DNA of 64,000 nucleotides, taken from positions 5,146,001-5,210,000 of the forward strand of contig CM007990.1 of the NCBI GenBank assembly GCA_002189035.1. Direction: 5' to 3'. The notes beneath the pieces were generated by a model. It was not told where the DNA came from. It worked only from the letters and a program-made list of their open reading frames with translations, and did no database searches. Below are positions 26,528 to 38,337 of this stretch, piece after piece. A program made the position numbers and the translations under genes. This DNA comes from Utricularia gibba. Lineage: Eukaryota > Streptophyta > Magnoliopsida > Lamiales > Lentibulariaceae. Numbering within the stretch: the stretch's first letter is position 1; each line of letters starts with the position of its first letter.

Positions 26528-27421
26528 TCAGCAAATGTTGCCACGAAGAAGACTCCTGTATATGGCAATCATTGATATCAGGAGGAAGATGAAAACCAGT
26601 GAGACGGACATGACCACTAAGACGGCCAGATTTCTCAGACGGCGATATGGCAGTGGCGACATTTCTAAATAACGCAGGGGAGAGTCCTTTTTGATCCGGC
26701 ATTCACAGTAATGGCGATGGAGCCGCCTCCCACAGTTGTAGCAGAAGTCAATCCCGCATCTGAATCAACAAAAACCAGAAACAGGTCGGAAAACAGGGAA
26801 CCCACAAGACCAGAAACAGTAAGATCAGTCACCTGCATCTCATCACTGAGCAGCCCTCCCCCAACTCCACGAATTGCTTGCACCGGGGGCATCTCATCCA
26901 CCGGCTTGCATTCGCAGTTCTCACAAACGCCGCGTCGTCGGGATTCATATTCTCCTCGCATTCATGATCCCTGTGACAAATCATCTGGCACTCGAAGCAG
27001 AACCATTTTTTGCACCTTGGGCACTTGGTTTTCTTCACCCTGTCGTCGCCGCACTCGTTGAGGATCAACTCGCTGCAATTGGGGTAGGGGCAGTAGCACC
27101 TCCTCCCCAAGTCGAAAACGGCGGAATCGCAGAGGACGTCGCACCACCGGAGGAACAGCGCGGTGCCGGTGAATGACTCGGGATCGAGAGCGCAATGGCA
27201 GCCGATCGCGGGGCAAATGATGAGGTCCACGTTGTCTTCGAGCTTGTAGGCGATGTACTCCGCCATGCAGTCGGTGCAGAAGGGGTGGGAGCATCTATTC
27301 CCGTTCCTGAAAAGCCTGCCCTTAGTGAGCTCCATGCATATCTCACAGGTGAACTCTACTTCGCCGCCTGAGTCCGACGGCGGCGCTCCGGCAGCAATAA
27401 TTTTGGGACTTCCCCCCTCAT
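26528..27421 (-). CDS. RBR (RING1-IBR-RING2) E3 ubiquitin ligase, RNF144-like, membrane-anchored; 5' end unclear
   Basis: RBR ligases take ubiquitin from E2 onto a RING2 cysteine before transfer to the substrate. Clear exons are 26833 to about 27335 and 26528-26759. RING1 reads FTCEICMELTKG...CSHPFCTDCM, followed by IBR cysteines (CYCPYPNC, CPRCKKWFCFEC) and RING2 (CPRCKQFVELGEGCSVMRC, then CGIDFCYNC). A hydrophobic C-terminal helix (LAVLVVMSVSLVFIFLLISM) suggests a tail anchor. The frame with the first RING1 cysteines stays open 5' to a TGA near 27460 but has no ATG; the first in-frame ATG (27335) falls inside RING1. An ATG at 27421 would join the RING1 frame only with one extra G in the G6 run at 27412-27417. 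So this is a missed upstream exon, an assembly indel, or a damaged gene. Confidence 0.8.
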
Positions 27422-28071
27422 TGCGTGCCCTTCTTCGTATGGAAGACGATCGATGTGAGAAGCTTATTCACGTCACCTTTATATAATACCTCCACGATAT
27501 AACCTGATTTATTCGAATGTAATATCTGGATAGATCATTCAAACAAATCATATTTATGAAAGATTTGGATAAATTTAATAGTTTGTTTGATTTTTTTTGC
27601 AATAATTAAATGAATTTTAATTAATAAAATCTACTTTAAATATGATTAGTTTGAGGAATTAAGAAAATTAGCAAACCGATTCCATATATATTTGAATTAG
27701 CCGGTGCATTGGATTTCCCCGCGAGCATCGGAGTCGGCGTGGAAGGAGTGTAACCACTTCTCGCCGTTTTTGAACTTGCTTCGAGTCGACTCTTCGTAGC
27801 CGCGATCCGGTGGAGTTGCCAGAGGATTCACTATTGTTTTTCGCGGCGGGAGCTTTCACTCTCAACAATCGACAGAAACAGGTATAAATCACACTAACAC
27901 ATGGATTATGAACGGAGAAATAAGATGTGTAGATTGAATGAGTGGCTGAAGTTGAATACAATCGTTTGTATGTATAAGTGAAGCGGTGTTGGCATAACTG
28001 TTTGTGAAAATGCCTGAGAAAGAATGGATATGGATTATATGCAGGTTGTGTGAGACTATGGGAGTTGTACT
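27422..28071. other. RBR promoter and beta-galactosidase 3' region
   Basis: AT-rich spacer of about 650 bp between two minus-strand genes. 27600-28071 is probably the 3' UTR of the beta-galactosidase. No separate gene seen. Confidence 0.5.
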
Positions 28072-31000
28072 CTATACCAGTGTAACCGATCTTCTGACAA
28101 GGGAAATTCTGGAAGCATCGCCTCCGATTTCTTCGAAAAGTAGCAGCAGGTTCCCGGTAGGCTTCAGCCATGACCGTGGGACATGGTACCTGATTGATAC
28201 ACAGGATCCAAAGGTTAAGAGATGGACAGATGATGGCCAACACAGCTCAGCTCAGTTCACTGAGGTTTGGGTTTCAGCTCTAGTAGGTGAATCGATAAAA
28301 TGTACTTACCATCTTTGAGTAGGGTTTCCACATCCGGATAGGCACTTTTCCGACCTGAATGGGCCAGCGTAGCTGCAAGCATTGCATTGGCCTGCGGCTG
28401 GTGTGGTCCAGTACCGCCCAATGCTCTGGCCATTGATCCATGCTTGGCCTTTGCCCATGCTGCCTAAGTCCAAGGCTAATGGCTCGTTTCCTTGTGGTGC
28501 GTTGAAGTATGCCTGCAAGAGAGAGTATCCACATATTGTGCAACTGGTATGTGGAGGAAGCAACAGATGCATCAGAACATCTGCTGATGAGGTTCATTTT
28601 TCAGTACCTTGTACCAAGTGAGAGGTTGGTGGTTAGCCAGGAGGGATGTATTTGCCGAATCGACCAAAGAAACTCCGGTCAGGTGAGCTAAGTCATTGAT
28701 TTCTCCTTTCAATCCAACCTGAAAATGGAAGGGAAAAAAAGGGTAACAAGGGTACTTCACGAGTTTGCATGCCATCACACACCTTGTATGACCACTTTTG
28801 CCGAGACAAATCTCTCGGTCCACTGTTGAGGCCATGTAAGATAACTGGGCCAAGAACTCCAGTGCTCTGTGTTTCGAAACGAGCGCCATCATTCTTGAAT
28901 TGAAGCAGCAGAGACGAATGATTAGAGCTTGTCGTGTTGGTCTTTGAGAAGGTTAACTTTTGAACAAACTTACAGGCAAGCCAACAGCTACACTGAGCAG
29001 AGCGATGTTATTTATACCAGTATGAAGATTTACACCTCCATTGAAAGTGAATCTTCTGTTTCGGTGAGAGCCAAAAGCTGATCCTGCAACATCATGATTC
29101 CACAGGTTGCAGAAATCAGAACCTTTTGGTCATAAAATCCAATTGAAGAATGTGATTGCAGCAAAACGAAGGAAGAACACCAAACATGGAGTGCAGCAAC
29201 TTCATGCACTGATCAGATAAAGTAAACGAGGAGAACCTGAAAATTGTCCATTTATGAATACATGCAAGACATGGCCAGCTGATTCAACAGTGAGGGCAGG
29301 CCGTTGTCCGCCTTGAAGAAAGGATTCTGATTCAGCTAACTCAACGCTTCGACAAATTCATTCACAGAGCATATCAGAAAGATCGCAGTGGACTGGAAAC
29401 AGAGACGTGGTTTTGCTGACACTGCATACCTGGTCATGTACCACAAGTAATCACTAGTATCTCTTGTGACATTAAGTTGGTCCACTAGGCCAAAGACAGT
29501 GAATTTCGCATCAGCATCATTCTCAGATATGTCCTCATTGAAGGTTTCCCATGAAAGCATTTGAACATTTGCTGGAGTCATTTGCACCCAAGAAGTTCTA
29601 CCTTGAACCTAGGTATGGAAAAAGCAGCATTCTTCTTCAGTACAGAGCATATGCGTGAGCTTATAGATTGTGCAAGACTCACGTTGGCAGTGTTGAAAAT
29701 GGCGTTTCTGCAATCGGGAAGTATGCTGGTTGACCATGGAGGCAGGTGATAGTACATGTTGTTGAACTTGACTGTTACAGCCATGTCCGTGTGGATATTC
29801 GTTAAGAAAGCTGCACAATGTCCTGATGCTGAATGGAAGACATGAGCCTGTATAGGAAGCAAGCATAAAGACTTCGCAGTTTAAAAGAGGAAGGGATGAG
29901 AGACTCAGTTATATCACCATACTTGTTCATAGTTTCCTAGAGCTATGATAGTCGGATCAGCTGACACCAGTGCAGGCTCGCAAAGCTTGATAGCCTTGTG
30001 AAGCTCCCTCAGATGGTCATACTTGGGCTGTCTGAGTAACCCTATGAATAAAACAGTTGAGGTAATCACTTGATATGGCACTAAGCATCGACAACCAGGT
30101 ATCTCACAGGCTCACCATATTCATCTATAGGAGCATCATAGTCATAGCTGGTAGTGATAAAAGGACCTCCCGCAGTTCTTCCAAAATTTGTTCCTCCATG
30201 ATACTGAATACAGGCAGGAGGGAAAAAGTTGCTTTTTTCAGCCAACCCATCTTCAGTTCAATTAACAGATGTAAAGGAAATAACAGGCAGAACAGGGAAG
30301 CTGAGGGGAGGACATATACCATATAGTAGTTGACAAAGGATCCTCCTTTCTGGATGAACCTGGTAACTGCAAATGCCAAATCTTCTACTGGGCGATGGCG
30401 AATCGGGTCCCCATAAGTTTCAAACCTTCGGAGGTAAAAGAAAACACTCATGAATCACAAAGCAGAATCCTCCACAAAAAGGGATGTAGATGAGCAGGGA
30501 AGTGAGAATACCAGCCAGACCAAGCCTCAGTCCACATGGTTGGCTTGTATGGTTTATTAGGGGTGAAATAATCACAATAAAAACCATTACATGTGTTTAT
30601 CTGTCAAACAAGATCCTTCAGGCATCAAGACAGGGATTTCCATTACTGAAATTCGTTAAGGATTCAGATTATTACCACAGGATCTGGGGCATCGTTCTCC
30701 TTGCACATCAGCCATGGCACCCCGTGTTCAAGGATTGAGCCATTTTTGCAGCCCAAGACATGTAAGCATAGCCAGCAGCTCCAAAATTATTGGTAACAAG
30801 CCCATACTCATTTTCAATCTACAGTCCATCAGGGATGGTACTTAAGACAAAGAATTCCCTCACAGTTTTTTTAGACAGAAATCCCAATTTGACAGAGATC
30901 AGAAGGCAGATACAAACAAGACAAACTTGCCTGAGAGAGAATGATAGGGCCACCTTGAGAGTGAAATAACCCTTCGTTCTTCAGCATTTGGACAATTTTT

Positions 31001-31824
31001 TGTGTAAAGCTTTGCATAGCCATCTTCAGAGCAGAAAAAGGGGTGATTTGAGAACCAAAAAAGAGTACAGCAGTTGTTTATTCCTGCAGCAATTGGCCTT
31101 CATACCTTGAAAGGTTCATTGTTAGTTCTGAAGCTAATCCCTGGAACATACTTCAGCCACACAGGAAATCCTCTGATATCAAAGCCAAAAGCAAAGGATA
31201 TGTAAGGAAAGCATTAGCAGCAAATCAAACCTGCTTTAAAGGAAAACTACCCATATTTCCATTCTGCACAGACATAAGGTCCTATGCGAAGAGTTACATA
31301 AAGTCCAGCTTGATGAATCAGTTTTATGAAGCCAACCAAGTTTGCTCTTCCCTCGAAGTTATACTGGAAACCCAAAACAAGTGTCAATTTTGAATCTCCA
31401 AGCGAAGGACTTGCAGAAAATCAGCATATGGTGCAGAAACAGTTTAGAAGTGTCTTTTTTTTTTTTACAGTTCCAGGTGCAGGCTCGTGAAGGTTCCAGA
31501 AAACATAGGTGTCTATAGCATCCAGCCCTCCATCTTTAGCTTTCTGAATTAGCCCCTCCCACATCTGCATTGCAATATATTTTCAGTTTCGCCCTGATGG
31601 TGAAAAACCAAGATCCTTGAAATGCAGCAAGCGTTTATGTCTCCAAAATCTTATACCTCAGGGGTACTTCTGGGATAATGAATGGAGCCAGAAAGAAGAA
31701 TTCTCCTCTGCCCATTGATGATAATAGCTTTTCGGTCATATGAAACACTGCACCGGGAGGGACGAAGAACTGAAACTAAGAGCAGAAAGAGAAGACAAAA
31801 CTTCCTAACAGAAGCAACCCCCAT
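28072..31824 (-). CDS. GH35 beta-galactosidase, secreted, with one-base frameshift
   Basis: Cell-wall exo-beta-galactosidase (EC 3.2.1.23). Eighteen exons: 31657-31824, 31469-31564, 31251-31363, 31106-31172, 30931-31023, 30676-30818, 30512-30600, 30320-30425, 30116-30203, 29923-30041, 29683-29847, 29430-29608, 29237-29346, 28974-29083, 28783-28893, 28608-28718, 28310-28512 and 28072-28189. A signal peptide spans about residues 1-25. Motifs: [28 protein letters not shown] (acid/base Glu, about 183) and MWTEAWSGW (nucleophile Glu). It ends after the galactose-binding-like domain with no SUEL lectin domain; the frame-corrected length is about 729 aa. Exon 30676-30818 is 143 nt instead of 144: four C at 30720-30723 where the family sequence TGVPW needs five, so the literal frame stops at SLNTGCHG. 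The intron at 30930 has a GC donor. Pseudogene or assembly error. Confidence 0.85.
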
Positions 31825-32765
31825 CTTCCCTCTTCAGCAGAAACACTGAAAGTTGCAATTTTTGGGAGTGATAACCGCTGAAAACAGATCCAACTTCCAA
31901 GTTTCATTCGAAGAGGGGAACTCCCAGTTTGCAGGGGAGAAAGTGTGAGAAGAAGACTTAAGATTCACGGATAAATATAACATTGCAATCCCTGTCCCAT
32001 CCTCCTGTACAGATACTTGCAAGCCAGGACCATATCCTTGTTGTTCTTTTCTTTACTGTTGTTTTCCCAACGGTTATATGTAACTGCTACGTCTTTTGAA
32101 AACTCTGCAATATTTTCTTAATATCTCTCAGCGGCGCATATTAGACCACCTTGGTACGGACATGAATTATTCCATTTCCATTTCCTCTCCGGAGATGACT
32201 GGACGGGCTGGAGTTAGCTAAACAAACAGAATCACGTTGCGGGCGGTGCTCATTAAAGGTAAAAATACTTTTTCCGATGCTGTATATGACACCAACTAGA
32301 CCTAATCCCCTTATTCTTGCTGTCGGTTATTACATGATTTTTGTTAAGACAGGCTTTGTTTTCTTATGCCACGGAATCCAATGTATCTGCGCTGGCAAGA
32401 TAAGCACATGAGTAAAGCAGAAAAAGACCTCGTCAATTATCCTCTTTGATTTTCAAGACCCGTCTCTTGATCCATCTCCCATTGTCTGGATCAGATGAGT
32501 GTGCCTTGTAGCCACTCACACGCTTCCTCCTCCCCAACTGGCTCCACACAGAGCCAAGAGACGGCAAGGATGAAATCAAATCACACACCATTTCACACTA
32601 TTTTCCACCTTATCAGCACCACCCAAATAGTTGGTTTTACAACACACAGCAACTGGGAAACCCATATCGCCGGATCATGGCGAGTGGACACCTAACCAAA
32701 AGGCATGATAGGGAATGATGCGTGTCTTATTAGCAGTGGTTGAGAATAGGCGGACCCGCCGGAGG

Positions 32766-32821
32766 ACGACGTCGCACCTTAAGGCGGCTGTCACACCCCC
32801 CTTGTAACGACGTCGCACCTT
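32766..32821. repeat. 15-bp direct repeat ACGACGTCGCACCTT
   Basis: Exact copies at 32766-32780 and 32807-32821, separated by 26 bp of GC-rich DNA. Each contains a palindromic GACGTC (bZIP-type core). Function unknown. Confidence 0.6.
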
Positions 32822-34186
32822 CTGGGTGCTTGAAAACTACCCATATGGAAATATTTCCATATTGCCCCATTATATATACGTTAAAAATATTTCATATTTT
32901 GTGAAGTTAGATATGAATTAATAGATATATTTATAAATAATTTTTAAAAAAATGAAAAAAATAGAATAATTTTAACAAATGTGATGGAAAAAATTATATG
33001 AATATTAATAAATCATGTGTATATTTAAAAATAAAATTTATCTCACAAACATAAACATCGAAAATGATGGCTGACGCGTGGCGACATCGAGTACCTTGAA
33101 TAGCCCTCCCACCCAATTTTACTATTTCGAGTTCCACTTTTTTTTCTACTAATCTTATTCCTTTCTTTATTTAGAGTGTGTACGGTAACTTTTTTGGGTA
33201 ATTTTAATAAATTCTGTTTAATAACCTTTTAAAAAATAATATTTCATTTTAATTGAAGCTCTTGTTGACACCCATTGCGCAGGCGATCGAGTACGGAGTT
33301 CCCGGGGAGGGAAAGCGTCACTTCACTTACCGGGTGTTTTGAAGTATGGGTGCTGATCAAATTTGGGGAATGGTTTGCGAGTGTTTAGGGCGCGATTCAA
33401 TGGGGGCATGTGGTGGGTGCGAGCGCATTCAACTGCGGGGTGCGTCGGCGGCAGTAATTGCAATGGATTCGCCGCACTTTTGTTGGTAGATTGGTATTGA
33501 CCGGATGGTGTTGGGGACTCTTTTGGATGTAGCTGTCTGTGTGTAGGTATTATTAGGGTTTGATTGCTCGCATTATTGCTGTAGATTCACCCCCGTAGCT
33601 TAGGGGTTTGACCATCCAAAAGAATGGTGTCCGGTGAAGGAAATGAGATGGGAAGAAGAGAGGGCTCCCCGCCCGGCATGTCCTACCGCCTTCGTTAGCG
33701 GAGAGCGCAAGGGGTGACAGTTGACACACACAGGAAGAGATCACATCTGGGAAGAGGAGCACTAATTCGATGACGCTGAGACGAATGCAGTAAAGGAAGG
33801 GGGACCTTCACATCTCCCATGGTTCCTGAAGTCGGGGAGGGGGCGGGATGGGCCTAATTCGGGCCTTAGGGACATCAATAATGGGCCTAATGCAGGCCCA
33901 CAATCAGATGGTGCTTTGAAAGGCTTATCTTTTTAGGGACAAATTATGGCAATGCCCTGATTCCTATAATTACGTTCTGTCTTATTATATTTACAAATTG
34001 ATTTTAATAAAAAGAAATTAAATTTATGTAGTTTCCTAGAAATAAAAACATTTTTAAATTAATATTTTTTTATTATAAATTCATTCATATTCGAAAATAA
34101 AATTATTTGTAAAACGTTTTTTTAAAAGATAGAAATTGAGCACACATATGAGACGTATCAGGTGCGTTGGGACCAAATTGTGTAGT

Positions 34187-34393
34187 CCCCGGACACGTTG
34201 CTTGGATCTGTGGCTGTGAATTGGGGGGAACATGCAAACAACTTAATTGTCCCAACGGACACGCCCACGACACGCTGCCGGGGTCTCTGGCTGTGAATGG
34301 GCGCACCATGCAAACATAAAAAAACATAATTAATTGTCGCCCGGACACGCACGACGCGTTTCCTGGGTGGCTGGTTGTGAATTGGCGCATGCA
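34187..34393. repeat. Degenerate tandem repeat, three units of about 56-87 bp
   Basis: The shared core, a CGGACACG block followed by GGCTGTGAATGGG-like sequence and CATGCAAACA, recurs at 34187-34250, 34251-34337 and 34338-34393. Units differ by substitutions and indels. It lies 370 bp upstream of the PECT1 ATG. Confidence 0.65.
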
Positions 34394-34764
34394 TTCAGCA
34401 CCCAGGGCCTTGCGAGTGAAAAGTTTCTTGGATTCACCCACACCCAAATTCCTTCGTTTTTTCTTTTTTTTTTTTACCTGGAGGTGTACACTGTATAGCT
34501 GTTGCTCTTTGTTTTCCTCACTCCAGTTTGTGGTCTAGGTAATCAGTGATCAATCTTGATTCAGGGTTCTTTTCAATTACCGAAGAAACGTCTTTCGGGT
34601 TCATGTTGAAGCTAATTTGTGGGACAAGTCACTTTGATACTGTAATTCTGCCCCTCTTTTATTTCAATTTGTGTTCCCACAGTTCATGTTTTATTCATAT
34701 CCATTTTTTTTTCTGGTTGAGAAGTTTGGTTCAGGACTTTGAAGAGTAAGGGAGAGGCGAAAAA

Positions 34765-36969
34765 ATGGATATTGAGAATTGCTATAGGATGAAAGATGGG
34801 CTGTGTGTATTATCCCACCTGTTTTGTGGTATAATTGTCATATGTGTTTTCCACAGGTTTTCCACCAGTCTTTTTAGCATTCGTACTGTTCCAAAAATGC
34901 CTAGTCTTTTCCCTGGACTGGGGGAATTTGAAAAGGAGAAAACTTCGAAAAAAAAGATTCGTGTTTTTATGGATGGTTGTTTTGATTTGATGCACTATGG
35001 GCATGCGAATGCTCTTAGACAAGCTAAAGCACTGGGGGATGAATTGGTGGTCGGAGTTATTAGTGATGAAGAGATCACAATGTATAAAGGCCCTCCTGTG
35101 TTGCCCATCAAGGAGAGGTATAAGTACTATGATGTGCTTATTTGAATCCTATGATTCGATATCAGAGAATTGTGTTCGCTTTTTTCCAGGCTGGCTCTCG
35201 TTGATGGGCTGCAGTGGGTGGATGAAGTGATCCCCAATATTCCATATGCGCTTAATGAGGATTTCATGAATATTCTTTTTAAAGAATACAGGATTGACTA
35301 CATTGTACATGGAGATGATCCCTGCATTCTTTCTGATGGAACTGATGCTTATGCTCCAGCAATGAAAGCTGGGAAGTATAAGCAGATCAAGCGAACTGAA
35401 GGCATCTCCAGCACTGATATTGTAGGTTGTACATTGTTGCTTCCATCCTAGGTGCTAGCTTTCTGGCGTTGCAAAGGATAATTTTATTCAGCGTGTGCAC
35501 AAAGCCTATTATTTATGCGACTGCTCATCGTTCATATTGCAGGAAGGATACTTTCCAGAAAAGCTCCTCTGTCATCTTCACGATCCATTGAATCCGATAA
35601 CTGTTTGAACACCAAAACCGACAACTCTGTTGTCAGTGGTGTCCAAATGTCACATTTTTTACCAACTTCAAGAAGAATCGTGCAGTTCTCTAGGGGCAAG
35701 GTATTCCCTGCCATTAACATTAAACCGTAGCTTGTTCCCTTTTATTAGTTCATTGACAGACTGAAGTTATGATTCTCTTCATTAGGCACCTGGACCAAGC
35801 TCTCGTGTTGTGTATATTGATGGTGCCTTTGATCTTTTTCATGCGGGGCACATGGAGGTGTGTTAGCTTTTGTGAGCTTCATGCCCATTTGAAGCATTAA
35901 TTCACAATTTTTGGTTCATACCGATGACTAAAAATGCCACAAAATGAAATTTTAAGACAAACCTTCAGTTTTTTACTCTATTTTTATTTGTTGGTGTGTT
36001 CTGCTATAGCCTTTTATTCTCATTTGCCCATGGATTTTGTTCAATTTTTAAGGTGAAAAATAATGTACGTAATCAGGATATTAAAAGATCGGTTTCATAT
36101 TTTTGTCAGCGTAGAATCCTCTAATTTATGTCTTTCTGGTGCCCAGATTCTGAAGAAAGCAAAGCAGCTGGGAGATTTTCTCCTGGTTGGGCTGTACTCG
36201 GACCAGACTATTAGGTATTGCCTTTGTCCCGTTTCTGGCTATTGCATCCGTCACGTGACACCATCACTGATGGCTTCCTGGTTTCCCAGTGAGCTCCGTG
36301 GGAATAATTTCCCACTGATGAATCTCCTTGAACGTTCCCTTAGTGTTCTGGCTTGTCGTTATGTCGATGATGTCATAATAGGTGCACCTTTTGGAGTCAC
36401 CAAGGATTTGGTGAGTTTTATTTTTGTGCACTTGAAAGTCATGTGGAGCAGGTCCCATATTTTGAAAAAAAGAACAGAACCGCTTATTTCTCTTGTATGC
36501 GCCTTATTCAAAAAGCTCACTGTGTTTTCATAATGCATGAAATACAAAAAAGATCACTACGTTCAACGTGTCATTGGTGGTACGAGGTACAATAGCCGAG
36601 AACAACTCTTTGTGGGATGTATGTGAGCGTCTCTCTTTTCCTCTCCTTCCTAAAAAACAAAACTTTGGTCCCTAAATGGATAAATTCACTGCTCAGGGTT
36701 CTTCAGATCCCTACTCCGTGCCTAAGGCAATGGGCATTTTTCGATTACTCGAAAGCCCAGAAGTCATCACCACCAGCTCCATAGCCCAGAGAATACTTGC
36801 CAACCATGATATTTATCTAGTAATTTTCTTTTATCTCAAGCTACCTTCTTCTGTGTCTCCACTAGATTTGGCTACTGATCCTATATCATCTCAACAGGAA
36901 CGCAACGCGAGAAAACAAGTGAGTGAGGAGAAGTATTATGTTGAGAAAAAACATGTGGCAGAACACTGA
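34765..36969 (+). CDS. PECT1: Ethanolamine-phosphate cytidylyltransferase
   Basis: Makes CDP-ethanolamine, the rate-limiting step of the Kennedy route to phosphatidylethanolamine; the Arabidopsis enzyme sits on the mitochondrial outer membrane. Exons: 34765-35117, 35190-35425, 35543-35700, 35786-35857, 36147-36214, 36290-36410, 36553-36618, 36697-36819 and 36898-36969; 422 aa. An N-terminal hydrophobic segment (about residues 14-30, VLSHLFCGIIVICVF) precedes the catalytic part. Two cytidylyltransferase folds are present: the first has MDGCFDLMHYGHANALRQA and the second IDGAFDLFHAGHMEILKKA, both with HxGH-type signatures. The family linker SHFLPTSRRIVQFSRGK joins them. ISSTDIVGR and RYVDDVIIGAP are further conserved blocks. 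Converges on HEN2. Confidence 0.93.
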
Positions 36970-38337
36970 GGTAAAAAGTAGTCACTGCATCATGAAGATA
37001 TGCACACCCCACATTTAGTTTTGCAGCAATAATCAAACGTTTTCCTGTTCCTGGAAGATGAGGAATGATAATTTAATGTATAGAAATAGGAACTTTTTGC
37101 ATCTCTAAATTTATAAATATACCTCTAGAGAAAGCTTATTATCTGCCACAAACACAAGAAAACGTGAAGCTTCACTTTCAGTGTCACGAGAAGGATGCCT
37201 CTTTTCTTCTGATTCTTTTGGTCCCTCTCCTTTTCTTCAGGCCCAGAAAAAACTACTGCACAAAGTTACACTCTGGATCTCATATTCACGTCTGTTTCTA
37301 GTGTTACAAGTTCTAGTATGGCCACCATTCAATTGGAAATTCTGGTATGGCTACTAGTCTTTCTGGATCTCATATTTACTGGTGAAGAAGTTTTTGTATC
37401 TTTGTTAGAACTTAATCTCAAAATGAAGAAGAAACAAAAATCTGATGAAGAGGAAGCAAGAATCAAGCTTAAATTCAGAGTCTTAGCATGGTTGATTTTG
37501 ACCTATCGCATAATAGTTCATTTATTTGGTTGTATTTGTACTTGCATACATAATGTAGTAGTTCACTCTGAACAAATTACCGAAGACTAAACTCTAGACC
37601 TTCACACTTTGCTCTGTACTCACTGTTATTCTCGTGTTGGGAACTGCGGATTCATCCTGACGAATGAGAACATGATGTTTTCAGTAGGCATTTAGGGTTG
37701 TTACACCTCCTGATCCCTCATATTTTGATGTTGAACACTTAAAATCCGATTTGTCTGCGTTTCCTTCAACTGGGTCCTTTTGAAAGCTACTAAAAGATCA
37801 GAATTTGTGTACTTGATGAAGCATCCAGAGGCAGCAGGATACCCTCATCTTTTCTCCTGAGTGACATGCTTCTGTTTGGGAGTTCTTTACTCCAAGTGAT
37901 CAACACAAGGTACAGTGGAGAGAACCTCTCCAGTCTCTCTTTTCTGTGGAAGTGCTCTTCATCTTCGTGATGTCTGTGAATTAGAATAACTGGCATGCGC
38001 TATACTACTACAACGTATTATAAAGATTCGAACATCATGCCTCCAAAGATACGCATTTTGTAAGCTATCCATGTGATGGAACGCAATTAAAAGCTCAAAA
38101 GGCAACGAAATAGCGTCGTGCCTGGTGATGGAACTCCACATTGTTGATTCCTGTGATGCTATTTGGGAAGATGAAGAACTGCACTTGGCAGGGAGGTGGG
38201 GCTTGGATGTTGGAACAAATAATATCTCCCACAAAAAAACGGGTTTTCTTGTTACTGCACAAAAAGGCTAACAGTAGCATTTAGCGCATCATCTAAAGAT
38301 GATCAGAGTTACAGGGATCAAAGGATATCTGCTGATA
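36970..38337. other. Intergenic between convergent PECT1 and HEN2
   Basis: About 1.4 kb containing both 3' UTRs. An open frame at 37318-37590 (+) is hydrophobic but has no family features. No gene called. Confidence 0.55.

Larger units (their letters stand above)
31825..34764. other. Intergenic between divergent beta-galactosidase and PECT1 genes
   Basis: About 2.9 kb without a supported gene. It holds the beta-galactosidase promoter (31825-32100), a 15-bp direct repeat (32766-32821), AT-rich DNA near 32.9-33.05 kb, a short tandem repeat (34187-34393) and the probable 5' UTR of PECT1 (about 34480-34764). Confidence 0.6.

Noticed and set aside
37318-37590. 90-codon hydrophobic plus-strand frame between PECT1 and HEN2
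   Set aside because: No family features and sits in an AT-rich 3' flank.
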